Both the position numbers and the translations under genes were made by a program. Positions 43,232-51,951 of a stretch of 64,000 nucleotides of DNA are shown here, piece by piece (the stretch's first letter is position 1; each line of letters opens with the position of its first letter). The notes under the pieces are model-generated. The model searched no databases, had not been told where the DNA came from, and worked only from the letters and a program-made list of their open reading frames with translations. Origin of the DNA: Pseudomaricurvus sp033283175 (GTDB lineage Bacteria > Pseudomonadota > Gammaproteobacteria > Pseudomonadales > Cellvibrionaceae); NCBI GenBank assembly GCA_033283175.1, contig JAWMQM010000001.1, forward strand, positions 1,054,001 to 1,118,000. Direction: 5' to 3'.

Positions 43232-45562
43232 TTAATAGGTGTATTCCAGATTGATACCAAATGTGCGCGGCGCCGCAGTGATACCCACATCGCCAAGACT
43301 GCTGACTGTCAGCTTTTGGCTGTAGTAGGTTTCGTCGGTCAGGTTGCGTCCCCACAGCTCCACACTCCAGCTGGGCGCTGGGGTGTAACGCACGGAGCCG
43401 TTCAGCAAGCCGTAGGAAGGTTGCTCCAGGCGATTATCGGGCTCGTAGTAAAAGCCGCTGTTGTAACTGTAGAGCAGCGACATATCCACTTCACCGGCAT
43501 CCGCCAATGCCAGGTTGTAAGCAATACCAATGTTACCGGAAAATTCCGGGGCCAACGGGGTTTCGTTGCCCGTGGCATCACCGCTCACCGTCCGCGTACC
43601 GCCCAAGACACCAAAGGGGACGCCAGTATCGAAGGTATTAAGCGAGGTAATGGGCGCATCGGTGAACTCGGAGAATTCGGAATCCAGCCAGGCCAGCGAA
43701 CCAAACAGTCGCAGCCCATCGGTGATTGCCGCTTCAAACTCCACTTCCAGGCCGTCCACTTCCACCTCAGCTGCGTTCAGCAAGACCGGTGTTGGATTCG
43801 GGCCAGAGGCTGAGCGCACCTGGTAGTCGCTGATTTCATAGTGGAACACGGAGGCGTTGAGGCGCAGCCGGTTATCCAGCAGGTCCGTTTTTACACCCAG
43901 CTCATAGGCATCAATAGTCTGCGGCTTCACCGGTGACCGGGTGGGATCGGACATGGCGTAGGAACCGGATTTAAACCCGCGGTTGTAGGAGCCGTAGACA
44001 CTGATGTCGTCGGTCAACTGGTGGCGCAAGGCAACTCTGTAGGTTGGCTCCTCTTCCGTAGTGCTGTCCCGATTCGAGACAGCGGTAAAGCCTCCCAGCT
44101 CCAGCAGGTTCATCTCTCCTTTAAAGTCCAGCTCATCGCGGGTGTAACGTCCGCCGACCGTCAGGGTGGTTGCATCCGTAATGTCGTAGCTGACCTCACC
44201 AAATACCGCATAAGAGGTGGTATCAAGGCTGGACACCACGGCGTAGTCACCCGGGCCACCACCAACGTGCAGCAGCTGGCCGCTAAAGGTTTGCGGATCC
44301 AGATCGGCATCAATGGTGAGATAGAACAGACCCGCCTGCCAGTTCAGAGGCCCGTCACTGTTGGACGCCAGTCGCAACTCTTCCTGGAACGAAATCTCCG
44401 AATCCTCGACGCGGATATTGAGCAGATCGTAAGGTGTCATATCCAGGTCGAAGTAGCTGTGGTTGGTGCCTTTACGGCTACCGGTGATACTGGTGAGGGT
44501 GGCCCAGCCCAGATCAAACTCCGCCGTCAGGTTCAGGCCCCAGGTATCAATGTCGGAGAACTGCTGTTCGGGAGTGTTGGTGTCGTAAGGGTCCCGCAGG
44601 GGTAAGGTCGGTCCGTAATCCGTAGGGTCGATGGTTGCGAAAGCCGCCAGGGCTTCGGGGGTACCCGCCTGCGCCAGCATCAGTGCCGGGTTCACACCCA
44701 GGCTGTCCTCCTCCAGGCGGTAAGCCACTCCGAAATCATCGGAGGATTTTGAATACTCGGCGGCGAAGGAAATTTTGGTTTCATCGTTCGGGGTCCATAC
44801 CCATTTGGTGCGCGCACCCCAGTCCCAGCCCAGATTGACATCCTTGCCGGTGGCCTGGTTTTCACCCCAGCCCTTGCCCTGGTTAGTAGACGTCAGTGCC
44901 AGGTCCGCACTGAGGGTCTCTGTGATGGGGCCCGCCACATACAGCTGCCCCTTGGTGGTGTCATAGTTGGCCGCACCGACACTGACTTTGGCTTCAAATT
45001 CATCGCCGGGATCTTTGGTAATCACATTCACCAGACCGCCACTGGAGTTACGACCAAACAGGGTGCCTTGCGGTCCTTTCAACACCTCTACCCGTTCAAT
45101 GTTATTGAACTTCATAAAGGTTTGCTTCAGCGATGGCATAAAAACACCATCGACGTAAAACGCGTTGGTACCTTCTTCACCAGTCCCGGAACTGGTGTTA
45201 CCCACGCCGCGAACAAAGAAGGTTGCCGATGGGCCGGATGACACCAGCTGCAGGCTTGGTGTCAGCGCCGGTAATTCCCGCGTACCACTGATACCACTGC
45301 GCTCCAGCATATCCTGCGAAAATGCCGCCACCGAAATGGGCACTTCCTGCAGGCTCTCCTCACGGCGCTGTGCCGTAACGACAATCTCTTCAATGGCGGC
45401 GGCCTGAGCAGAACCCGGCATGATACCGCCGGACAACCCGGCACCAAACAGCGCCGCACTTAGCAACGTCAGGGGAGCTCCGGCCTTACCCTGGTTGGCT
45501 TTGACAGGTGACAGAAAACAGCGGGCGTTACGCCCGGGAATAGCAGTAGGGAAATTGATCAT
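43232..45562 (-). CDS. TonB-dependent receptor
   Basis: A complete 776-residue receptor with a signal peptide (ends near GSAQAAA), the opening IEEIVVTAQRREESLQEVP, plug signature VLKGPQGTLFGRNSSGG, and the barrel ending FGINLEYTY with terminal aromatic residue. It is a different subgroup from the two receptors at 1 and 21068 (their NSTGG and 'RRR' opening differ). It lies between the SDR and the KstD-like gene, all leftward, so uptake of the substrate of the second P450 set is likely. The ribosome site is poor. Confidence 0.95.
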   Translation of the reverse strand: MINFPTAIPGRNARCFLSPVKANQGKAGAPLTLLSAALFGAGLSGGIMPGSAQAAAIEEIVVTAQRREESLQEVPISVAAFSQDMLERSGISGTRELPALTPSLQLVSSGPSATFFVRGVGNTSSGTGEEGTNAFYVDGVFMPSLKQTFMKFNNIERVEVLKGPQGTLFGRNSSGGLVNVITKDPGDEFEAKVSVGAANYDTTKGQLYVAGPITETLSADLALTSTNQGKGWGENQATGKDVNLGWDWGARTKWVWTPNDETKISFAAEYSKSSDDFGVAYRLEEDSLGVNPALMLAQAGTPEALAAFATIDPTDYGPTLPLRDPYDTNTPEQQFSDIDTWGLNLTAEFDLGWATLTSITGSRKGTNHSYFDLDMTPYDLLNIRVEDSEISFQEELRLASNSDGPLNWQAGLFYLTIDADLDPQTFSGQLLHVGGGPGDYAVVSSLDTTSYAVFGEVSYDITDATTLTVGGRYTRDELDFKGEMNLLELGGFTAVSNRDSTTEEEPTYRVALRHQLTDDISVYGSYNRGFKSGSYAMSDPTRSPVKPQTIDAYELGVKTDLLDNRLRLNASVFHYEISDYQVRSASGPNPTPVLLNAAEVEVDGLEVEFEAAITDGLRLFGSLAWLDSEFSEFTDAPITSLNTFDTGVPFGVLGGTRTVSGDATGNETPLAPEFSGNIGIAYNLALADAGEVDMSLLYSYNSGFYYEPDNRLEQPSYGLLNGSVRYTPAPSWSVELWGRNLTDETYYSQKLTVSSLGDVGITAAPRTFGINLEYTY

Positions 45563-45698
45563 CGTTTTACACTCACGGCAGTTTTATAGTTATATTGCGA
45601 AGCTGATCGAACGACTGTACTCAGTCCCACGCGTCCGACTCAACCTTCCTGGTGCCCGATAAACAAAAATTAACAGCGGCTATCGCTGGTGATACGCA

Positions 45699-46652
45699 CT
45701 ATGAGCTCTCCATCAACACCTGCTTCAGTTCATCAGACGGGCTTTGCGGGACACTGAATCCTTCCGTATCCAGCGCAGTGATTTCTGCAAAATGTTCAGC
45801 AATCGTTTCAGCGTCGGGCGCCACTTCCCTGGAACCTTGCCAACCCCGGGTGACGCCGACAAACGCCCGTGCCATGCGACCGCCGCAGGAGGAGTAAAGT
45901 CCGTGAGTAGAGCGACACACGTTGCTTACCAGGTAGGTAGCCAAACCGGCGGTAAACTCCGGTTGGGTTGAGTTCTTCAGGCTGGCAAATACCGGCATGG
46001 TGCGTTTGAGATACTCTTCGTCCATACCCTGCATGGCGTGTTCCGTCATACGACTGGAGGCAAAGGGCAAAATGGCATTGCAGAGAATGCCCTGTGACTC
46101 GCCCTCAATAGCGAAGGTGTTCATCAGACCGAACACCGCCGCTTTCGCGGTACCATAGAAACCTTGCCCCTGATTACCGAACAATCCGGCACTGGAGGCG
46201 GTAAACAGTACGCGGCCGTACTGCTGCTTCTGCATCACCCGCCACGCCGCGCGAGTGACAAAGTAGCTGCCAAACAGGTGCACCGAGAGCAGTGCCTGCA
46301 GGTCTTCGGGGCACCCTTCCGCCAGTGATGACAGCCGCATATTGCCGGCGTTGTTAATCACGGCATCCACCCGACCAAAGGTTTCAAGCGCCATATTGAC
46401 CATGGCCTGTGCACCCGCTTCAGTGGAGACACTATCGCAACTGGCAATGGCGCGACCGCCCTGTTGACGAATCTCCGCCACCACCTGAGTGGCCATGGCG
46501 GAGGAACCGCTACCCCCTTCAACACTGCCACCGAGATCGTTGACCACCACCGCTGCGCCGCGACGCGCCAGCTCCAGCGCGTAGGCACGACCGAGACCAC
46601 CGCCGGCACCGGTGACTATCACCACCTGATTTTCAAAACTTATTGTTGTCAT
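45699..46652 (-). CDS. Short-chain dehydrogenase, hydroxyacyl-CoA-dehydrogenase-like
   Basis: A 317-residue SDR. Seen are TGAGGGLGRAYALELARRG, NDLGGSVEGG, NNAGNMRL, FTASSAGLFG and catalytic FYGTAK. The VVNDLGG segment after the Rossmann part is typical of the (3R)-hydroxyacyl-CoA dehydrogenase domain of multifunctional beta-oxidation proteins (MFE-2). It may therefore oxidise a hydroxyacyl-CoA side chain. ATG at 46652 with AGGA; the frame opens 16 codons earlier, overlapping the P450 gene. 32 bases after P450. Confidence 0.9.
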   Translation of the reverse strand: MTTISFENQVVIVTGAGGGLGRAYALELARRGAAVVVNDLGGSVEGGSGSSAMATQVVAEIRQQGGRAIASCDSVSTEAGAQAMVNMALETFGRVDAVINNAGNMRLSSLAEGCPEDLQALLSVHLFGSYFVTRAAWRVMQKQQYGRVLFTASSAGLFGNQGQGFYGTAKAAVFGLMNTFAIEGESQGILCNAILPFASSRMTEHAMQGMDEEYLKRTMPVFASLKNSTQPEFTAGLATYLVSNVCRSTHGLYSSCGGRMARAFVGVTRGWQGSREVAPDAETIAEHFAEITALDTEGFSVPQSPSDELKQVLMESS

Positions 46653-46684
46653 TATCGTGTCCTGTTCGTTGCGGCACAGTGTGG

Positions 46685-47905
46685 TTACACCGGATCCCAC
46701 TCCAGCATCAACCGGTCCACACCCCAGGTGCCGCCAGTGTGGTAGTCAAACTCCTCGCCTTTCATCAGGCGGATGTTGTTGCAGTTCCGCAGGAATTCCG
46801 CGATCACTGTGCGCAATTCGCGCTTGGCCAGGTGGACACCAAGACACAGGTGCGGTCCGGCAGCAAAAGTGAAGTGTCTTGGACGGCGGCTCATATCGAA
46901 CTGGTGAGGGTGGTCGCAACTGTCCGGGTCGCGATGGGCAGCGAAGGTGGCCATCAATACATAGTCACCTTTTTTCATCTTCACGCCGTGAAACTCCAGA
47001 TCGGCTTTCAAGCGGCGATGCGGCATGGCCACCGGGTAGAGACGCAGGAACTCCTCCACCGCGGCGGGAATTTTATCCGGGTTGTCACGCAGCTCTGTCT
47101 GCAATTCCGGATTCTCCGCCAGGTGGCGAAAGATCCAGCCCAGGGTGCTGTAGACCGTGTCCAGGCCGCCGATATAGAGCAGAGTCACCATGCCCATAAT
47201 CTCTTCCTTGGTCAGGCGTCGCTCACCTTCGTACTCGGCGGTGACAATACCGCGCATCACTTCCGTAGTCGGGTTTTGCATCTGCTCATCGACAAACTTG
47301 TCGAGGAAAGCGATGACCGAAAGCAGGGCGCCGGCCCTTTGACGCGGGTCTTCGGCGCGCAGCAGCAATCGCTCCCACTCCAGGAAGTCCGGCAGCATGG
47401 ACCGCGGCATGCCCATCAGGTCGAGAAAAATATAGGAGGGAAACTTCTCCGCAAAGTCGCCAATAAATTCACAGTGCCCCTGTTGCAGCAGTGGAGCCAG
47501 CAACTCTTCACACACGTCGCAGACCGGTTTTTCCATCTCTGCAACCGACTTCGGTGAAAACATCGGGTTCAGCAGGCGACGATATTTGTGATGCTGGGGC
47601 GGATCAAATTCCAGCGGGTTCAGCTTCCACTGCACTCCCATAGCAGCCAGGTCCGAGCGCTCACTGGAGAAATGATCCGGATCACCGTAGGCGTCCATAA
47701 TGTGCTGGTAACGGGTCAGCACCCAGCCCGGGTGACCGTTGGCCGCCATGGGCGACCAGAAGATATCCGGCCCCTGCAACAGACGCTCGCCGGCTTTGTA
47801 CGGGTCATCCAGTTCAGCGGTGTATTGGTGAATATCGATATCCCGGTACAACTCTGCCGGAACATGATCGGGTTTAAGGCTTTCGGCCTCTTGCACACTG
47901 CGCAT
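46685..47905 (-). CDS. Cytochrome P450
   Basis: A 406-residue soluble P450: I-helix GGLDT (246-250), ExxR as EFLR (285-288) and haem loop FAAGPHLCLG with ligand Cys354. GGLDT has Gly for the usual Ala, as occurs in several bacterial P450s. ATG behind AGGAAAC. First gene of the leftward set P450, SDR, TonB receptor, KstD-like. A large palindrome lies about 90 bases upstream. No ferredoxin gene is adjacent; the ferredoxin at 8003 could serve it. Confidence 0.95.
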   Translation of the reverse strand: MRSVQEAESLKPDHVPAELYRDIDIHQYTAELDDPYKAGERLLQGPDIFWSPMAANGHPGWVLTRYQHIMDAYGDPDHFSSERSDLAAMGVQWKLNPLEFDPPQHHKYRRLLNPMFSPKSVAEMEKPVCDVCEELLAPLLQQGHCEFIGDFAEKFPSYIFLDLMGMPRSMLPDFLEWERLLLRAEDPRQRAGALLSVIAFLDKFVDEQMQNPTTEVMRGIVTAEYEGERRLTKEEIMGMVTLLYIGGLDTVYSTLGWIFRHLAENPELQTELRDNPDKIPAAVEEFLRLYPVAMPHRRLKADLEFHGVKMKKGDYVLMATFAAHRDPDSCDHPHQFDMSRRPRHFTFAAGPHLCLGVHLAKRELRTVIAEFLRNCNNIRLMKGEEFDYHTGGTWGVDRLMLEWDPV

Positions 47906-47995
47906 GGGTAGTTTCCTCAGTCTCTTATGATTATTGGGTGAATCACCGGGCCGGCCGCCTCAAGCGAAAGCAGCACGACGCGTTAACGCCAAACC

Positions 47996-48016
47996 CAACT
48001 TTGCATTGCAAAGTTG
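47996..48016. promoter_or_regulatory. 21-bp palindrome upstream of P450 unit, candidate operator
   Basis: A perfect inverted repeat with arms CAACTTTGCA and TGCAAAGTTG and one central base, 91 bases before the P450 start. The core CTTTGCA.TGCAAAG recurs, with wider spacing, before the regulator/membrane-protein pair at 49040-49066. This links the small winged-helix regulator at 48034 to the P450 unit. Confidence 0.65.
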
Positions 48017-48033
48017 ATGGATAAAAAAACGCT

Positions 48034-48411
48034 TCAGCCGGCGGGGAGGGGCTGCAGGCCATTCATTTCATCGTCGCCGCCACGGGCCGCCGCGGTATGC
48101 CTCAGCACCTGCTCGAGGGCACCGAGGTAATCAAGGAAGCGCTCACGACCCAGCTCCGACAGGGCACAACGGGTGCAGGGGCGCTTGCCATCGAAACCCT
48201 TGCTGATTGCCACAAAACCCGCCTCTTCCAGCACCTGCAGGTGACGACTGAGATTGCCGTCGGTCAGCCCGCACAACTCCTTGAGGTCGGAGAACACCAA
48301 CCCTTCGGCGCTGCTGATCAGGGAGCTGACGATGCCCAGGCGCGCCTTCTCATGGAATATCCTGTCCAGCCCACTGTAGGCGAAAGGCGCTTCAGATTTC
48401 TGCTTAGACAC
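48034..48411 (-). CDS. Winged-helix transcriptional regulator
   Basis: A 125-residue DNA-binding protein: a winged-helix domain with IFHEKARLGIVSSL, LVFSDLKELCGLTDGNLSRH, LQVLEEAGFVAISKGFDG (ArsR/MarR-like, HTH with wing). It is the type that is often encoded with a membrane protein; here the gene overlaps the upstream membrane-protein gene by 8 bases. A GTG at 48411 has GAGG 6 bases before it and is taken as start; other GTGs a few codons upstream are possible. It probably represses its own unit and the P450 unit through CTTTGCA-type sites. It has two Cys (CTRC) in the wing region. Confidence 0.85.
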   Translation of the reverse strand: MSKQKSEAPFAYSGLDRIFHEKARLGIVSSLISSAEGLVFSDLKELCGLTDGNLSRHLQVLEEAGFVAISKGFDGKRPCTRCALSELGRERFLDYLGALEQVLRHTAAARGGDDEMNGLQPLPAG

Positions 48412-49015
48412 CACGTCCCTCACTTGCTTTATCAAATGCCAATATCAGTCCTACCGCCACCTGACCCACCAGGAATGGCACGCCCATCATCCAGGGGGCG
48501 AGAACTTCCGTTTGCGCTGCCGCCACCAACACCACCATCCCGGTGACAAAGTACCAGGCGCAGATCCAGATCATGCCGCGGGGCAGGTTGGGCAGGGCGG
48601 CGAACCCCATCAGCGCCAGCAGCAGCTGCCACAGTCCCGGCAGTAGCCAGACATTGGCGACGGAGAAATTACAGATCACCCAGGTGATCAACATCATCGA
48701 CAACAGGAACGGCGCAAACTTCTGCAACAGGTTGATCAGCATGGTGGTGGCCAGCCGGCCATGGACCTTGCGGGCCCGGGAGACCACATCCAGGGTGGAG
48801 ATGGAGATGGTTGCCATCATCACCGCCGACCAGATCCCCACATAGCCGAGGTTGCCGGTGGCGGGCAGAATAAAACTCTGCAACAGGGCAACAGCCAGCG
48901 CCAGCGCTCCCATAAACAGGTTGAATTCAGGTGACAGGCCCAGGAATCGGGTACTGGCTGCCATTTGCGCACGGATACTGGAGATTTGCGAAATCGCCTG
49001 GTCCACATCCTTCAC
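48404..49015 (-). CDS. Multi-spanning membrane protein of unknown function
   Basis: A 203-residue protein with an N-terminal soluble helix (VDQAISQISSIRAQMA) and about five membrane segments (for example LFMGALALAVALLQSF, GIWSAVMMATISI, LLSMMLITWVICNF, WLLPGLWQLLLALMGF). GTG at 49015, with GAGG upstream, is preferred over the open frame before it. It is made together with the winged-helix regulator (overlapping genes), a frequent pair; it may sense or sequester the regulator. No enzymatic motif seen. Confidence 0.8.
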   Translation of the reverse strand: MKDVDQAISQISSIRAQMAASTRFLGLSPEFNLFMGALALAVALLQSFILPATGNLGYVGIWSAVMMATISISTLDVVSRARKVHGRLATTMLINLLQKFAPFLLSMMLITWVICNFSVANVWLLPGLWQLLLALMGFAALPNLPRGMIWICAWYFVTGMVVLVAAAQTEVLAPWMMGVPFLVGQVAVGLILAFDKASEGRGV

Positions 49016-49039
49016 AGCAACTACCTCGGATATTGTTAA

Positions 49040-49066
49040 CTTTGTAATGCAGAGTATATTGCAAAG
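49040..49066. promoter_or_regulatory. Spaced inverted repeat, candidate autoregulatory site
   Basis: CTTTGTAAT (49040-49048) and ATTGCAAAG (49058-49066) are inverted copies with one mismatch, 9 bases apart, 25 bases before the membrane-protein start. The half-site matches that of the palindrome at 47996-48016. Confidence 0.55.
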
Positions 49067-49191
49067 CAAACCGCCGTCAATGCACTTGACCAAACTTTAA
49101 CCTGACACCGATAACCCGCATCAGCTCTCGCCAGCAGCCATGATCCGGCCTAGCATGAGAGTACCGATTCCCCAGCTACCCGGGAGAAGTC

Positions 49192-49596
49192 ATGCACCAG
49201 CAAGGCGGCTGCCTGTGCGGCAATATCCGTTATGTCATTGATGCAGAGCCGGTAGATGCGGGCTTCTGCCATTGCTCACTCTGCCAGCGATCCAGCGGCG
49301 CGCCGGCAGTGGCCTGGATGACCCTGCCCTATAGCGGATTCAGCTATACCGAGGGCAAGGTCGCCACCTACCCATCCAGCGAACACCACCAGCGGGAGTT
49401 TTGCCCCCGCTGCGGCACCCAGCTGGCCTTCAGGGCACAGTCTGATCCGCAATTCATCGACATCACCCTCTGCTCCCTGGACGACAACAGGGCCATGGAA
49501 CCCGGCTATCACATCTGGTGCGCCAGCAAGGTTCCCTGGCTCCATATCAACGACGACCTCCCCCGGTACCCGGACGCCGGGCCAGACAGCTACTGA
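49192..49596 (+). CDS. GFA-domain zinc protein
   Basis: A 134-residue protein of the glutathione-dependent formaldehyde-activating (GFA/CENP-V) family. Zinc sites are CLC (Cys7, Cys9), CHCSLC (26, 28, 31) and CPRC (71, 74), with GGCLCGNIRY and FCHCSLCQRSSG typical. Most such proteins have no established activity; S-hydroxymethyl-glutathione chemistry is shown only for a few. Single gene behind a good ribosome site (GGGAGAA). Confidence 0.92.
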   Translation: MHQQGGCLCGNIRYVIDAEPVDAGFCHCSLCQRSSGAPAVAWMTLPYSGFSYTEGKVATYPSSEHHQREFCPRCGTQLAFRAQSDPQFIDITLCSLDDNRAMEPGYHIWCASKVPWLHINDDLPRYPDAGPDSY

Positions 49597-49613
49597 CAAA
49601 CCGCCAAGCCATA

Positions 49614-49647
49614 AAAAAGCCCCTCACTCCAGGAGTGAGGGGCTTTT
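49614..49647. terminator. Bidirectional rho-independent terminator
   Basis: AAAAAGCCCCTCACTCC and its complement with a tiny loop, flanked by A-run and T-run, between the GFA gene and the convergent desaturase gene. It can serve both strands. Confidence 0.92.
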
Positions 49648-49703
49648 TGTGGCTACCTGTTCGCGTCGGCTTATTGGCGTCTGCCATTTAGCCTTGCGCG
49701 CAA

Positions 49704-50495
49704 TCAGTTAGCGGGTTTTTGCGCCTGGTTGGCCAGCTTGTGCTTGCCCCAACCGTCACCGTTGTCCAGGGTACCGAACAACCAATCGTAGAACAGGGAG
49801 ATGGTTGCAAAGTTACCGCCGATGAAACGGGCGTGGTGGTTGTGGTGCATGTCAGAAGCGTACTTCAGGTATTTGGACACAGCGTTGTTCCCGGTAGTCT
49901 CCTGACGATCGTGGTTGTGCAGGTTGATCTCGGAGAAGGCAATCCAGGTCAGGATCAGGGTAACAATGTGGAAATCACCCATGATGAAGCTCAGGCCGAA
50001 CACAGTACCCACGTACAGGCCCAGGCCCATGGCCACTTCCAGCGGGTGGATGTAGCTGGAGTCCATGCGGCAAGGGTTCTTCTGCTGGTGGTGAATCGCG
50101 TGTACCCACACCAGAGGACCGCCATCGTGGAACAGGAAACGGTGGGTCATGTAGTAGAAGAAATCGTACACCATCAGGATCACAAAGATATCCGTCAGGT
50201 ACTGCCACCATGGCTGGGACTCAGCGGTAATGATAAACGGGATAATACCGAGATAGATAATCGCAATGAAAAACGCGCCCCACTTGCGGTTCCACTTCTG
50301 GTTTTTCACCCAGTTTGGCTTCTGGGACTTCTGGTCCACCACCGCCTGGTTCAGGCCGCTGATCTCCTTGAAGATACCGAACTTGGTCAGCACCTTGCCC
50401 AGCAGTACGGGAATACCCATGACACACACGGCCATAATGAGGGTCAGCCAACCCTCATAGTTCTCAGCCAGCGTTGTAAAGATTGATGTCTCCAT
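49704..50495 (-). CDS. Sterol desaturase/fatty acid hydroxylase family protein
   Basis: A 263-residue membrane-bound di-iron oxygenase. His boxes: HRFLFH (118-123), HAIHH (132-136), HNH (193-195) and HHNHH (217-221). It has about four membrane segments. The family oxidises sterols, fatty acids, carotenoids or alkyl ethers. The ATG overlaps the stop of the tandem MarR gene by 1 base (TGATG), so it is coupled to its regulator. A hydrophobic substrate, possibly sterol or fatty acyl, is expected but not determined. Confidence 0.92.
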   Translation of the reverse strand: METSIFTTLAENYEGWLTLIMAVCVMGIPVLLGKVLTKFGIFKEISGLNQAVVDQKSQKPNWVKNQKWNRKWGAFFIAIIYLGIIPFIITAESQPWWQYLTDIFVILMVYDFFYYMTHRFLFHDGGPLVWVHAIHHQQKNPCRMDSSYIHPLEVAMGLGLYVGTVFGLSFIMGDFHIVTLILTWIAFSEINLHNHDRQETTGNNAVSKYLKYASDMHHNHHARFIGGNFATISLFYDWLFGTLDNGDGWGKHKLANQAQKPAN

Positions 50496-51568
50496 CAGCT
50501 ATCACCTCTAGTAACATTTAGTAAGTGTTGGGCCAGGGTTCGCACACCGGCGACACCCAGCTCTTCCAGTAAAAATTCGGTCAGTTTCTGTATCTTGCCG
50601 GGCACGATATTGGTGATGCCCGAGCCGCCCATCTGGTAGGCAACGGCGTGATAGAGGTCTGCCATCGCGCCCTCCAACAGCCGGTAATCGGCTTCGCCGA
50701 GCAGCGCCTGTACCCTTTTTTCCAGGGCTCGCACACTGGCGATCGACTCGCGCACCAGGCTTTCACCCTGTGGCGACAGGCGCAGGATGATCTGCCGCTT
50801 GTCGTCCGGGTCGGATTCGCGAATCACATAACCCAGGGTTTCAAAATCAATGGCCAGTACCGCAGCAGCCTGCTTGCTGATACCGATAACGGACGCAATG
50901 TACTGAATCCGCCGCGGCTCGCTGCTGATCATGCCGAGGATCTGGCCAAAATTGGTCCGCAATCCCTTAAAGCCCTTGCTGCTCATCTCCCGCAGCAGGG
51001 TGTCGCGCAGGTGATTGGTCATGGCCTGCAACAACATATTCAATCGTATGCGGTTACCGCTGCCGGCGGTTCCCTGCAACCGCGGGTAGGAGCGCAGCTC
51101 CACCCCCAAACCCTGGCACACCTTCTCCAGCAGCAGGATCATCTGATCCATGCGCTCGCTGCCAATCTGCTCCGCCAGGTACTGCTGCACTTCCGCGGTA
51201 ATGCGGGTACCGTCCCGCAGCAGTTGCATACCCTTCTCCGAGAGGGACAACAGCTGGGAGCGACCATCCTCGGGATTCTGGCGCCGCTCAATCAGCCCCA
51301 GCTTCTCCAGCTCCTTGATCACCTTGCTGCACGCCTGCTTGCTGCTGCCCACACGGGCGGCCAGCTCGCCTGGCGAGATGTCCTTCTCTACCAGCACCGG
51401 AATGTAGCGCTCGTAGGTCATGCTGAGCTTTTCGTAACGATCGCTGGTGGTCAGTTTGTCCAGCGTATCCTTCATTACAAAGTGGGTGACTACCATCAAA
51501 TGGGCGATCAAGCCGTGGCTGATACCCACGGGCGGATCACTTTTTTCCGGTGTAGTAGTCGTTATCAT
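50495..51568 (-). CDS. Tandem MarR-type regulator (two winged helices)
   Basis: A 357-residue protein with two MarR-like winged-helix domains in one chain. The first covers residues 20-150 (SPGELAARVGSSKQACSKVI, LGLIERRQNPEDGRSQLLSL); the second 200-330 (YIASVIGISKQAAAVLAIDF, LGYVIRESDPDDKRQIILRL). Both keep the D-x-R wing. MarR proteins normally act as dimers of one domain, so this is an internal dimer. ATG at 51568 is chosen over a further upstream start in the same frame. It precedes and overlaps the desaturase gene and likely controls it. Gene upstream region contains GTAAAC/GTTTAC arms. Confidence 0.88.
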   Translation of the reverse strand: MITTTTPEKSDPPVGISHGLIAHLMVVTHFVMKDTLDKLTTSDRYEKLSMTYERYIPVLVEKDISPGELAARVGSSKQACSKVIKELEKLGLIERRQNPEDGRSQLLSLSEKGMQLLRDGTRITAEVQQYLAEQIGSERMDQMILLLEKVCQGLGVELRSYPRLQGTAGSGNRIRLNMLLQAMTNHLRDTLLREMSSKGFKGLRTNFGQILGMISSEPRRIQYIASVIGISKQAAAVLAIDFETLGYVIRESDPDDKRQIILRLSPQGESLVRESIASVRALEKRVQALLGEADYRLLEGAMADLYHAVAYQMGGSGITNIVPGKIQKLTEFLLEELGVAGVRTLAQHLLNVTRGDS

Positions 51569-51577
51569 GGGGGCATG

Positions 51578-51630
51578 GTAAACGAGAATTGTCGGGATGG
51601 TCAATTATGGTTTACTAAAGCAATGTAAAG
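51578..51630. promoter_or_regulatory. Inverted GTAAAC elements upstream of tandem MarR gene
   Basis: GTAAAC (51578-51583) and GTTTAC (51610-51615) are inverted copies, and a further GTAAAG lies at 51625-51630. They surround the start region of the tandem MarR gene. A dual-domain regulator could bridge two such sites. Speculative. Confidence 0.35.
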
Positions 51631-51753
51631 TTCCATAGCCGCTGGCGTGACACACAGCCCGGAAGCGTCAGCCCGATCCATGCCAGACAGTAATATGTTG
51701 TTTTTAAAAGACTTATTGCACTATTAAGGTTTTATGGAAGTAATATACGCCAA

Positions 51754-51933
51754 TCAGAAAGCGTACGAGAGATACGCCCGGGCCTGCCATACATCGAGGT
51801 CACTGCGGCCAAGACTCTGGTAATCCAAACCCACTTCCGCAAAAAAGTTGGTGGCCAGCAGCGCCCACTGCTGACCGGGCCGGGCAGTACCGGTTCGGCA
51901 TAACCTGTGCCGGCACTGCGCCCTCTCTGCGGA
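51754..51933 (-). pseudogene. Remnant of an outer-membrane beta-barrel protein
   Basis: A short frame downstream of the sulfatase gene, open 60 codons after a TGA, with no start. Its last 40 residues read like the C-terminus of an outer-membrane barrel: FFAEVGLDYQSLGRSDLDVW and an ending QARAYLSYAF with terminal Phe, the assembly signal of such proteins. The preceding part does not match a barrel and is probably out of frame. The rest of the gene appears deleted, the sulfatase gene lying in its place. Not a complete gene. Confidence 0.5.
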
Positions 51934-51951
51934 TCAGATGCTGCCCGGGCC

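Noticed and set aside
50505..50527. TTACTAAA near the tandem MarR gene end, also upstream of its start
   Set aside because: It is within coding sequence and only eight bases; chance match is likely.
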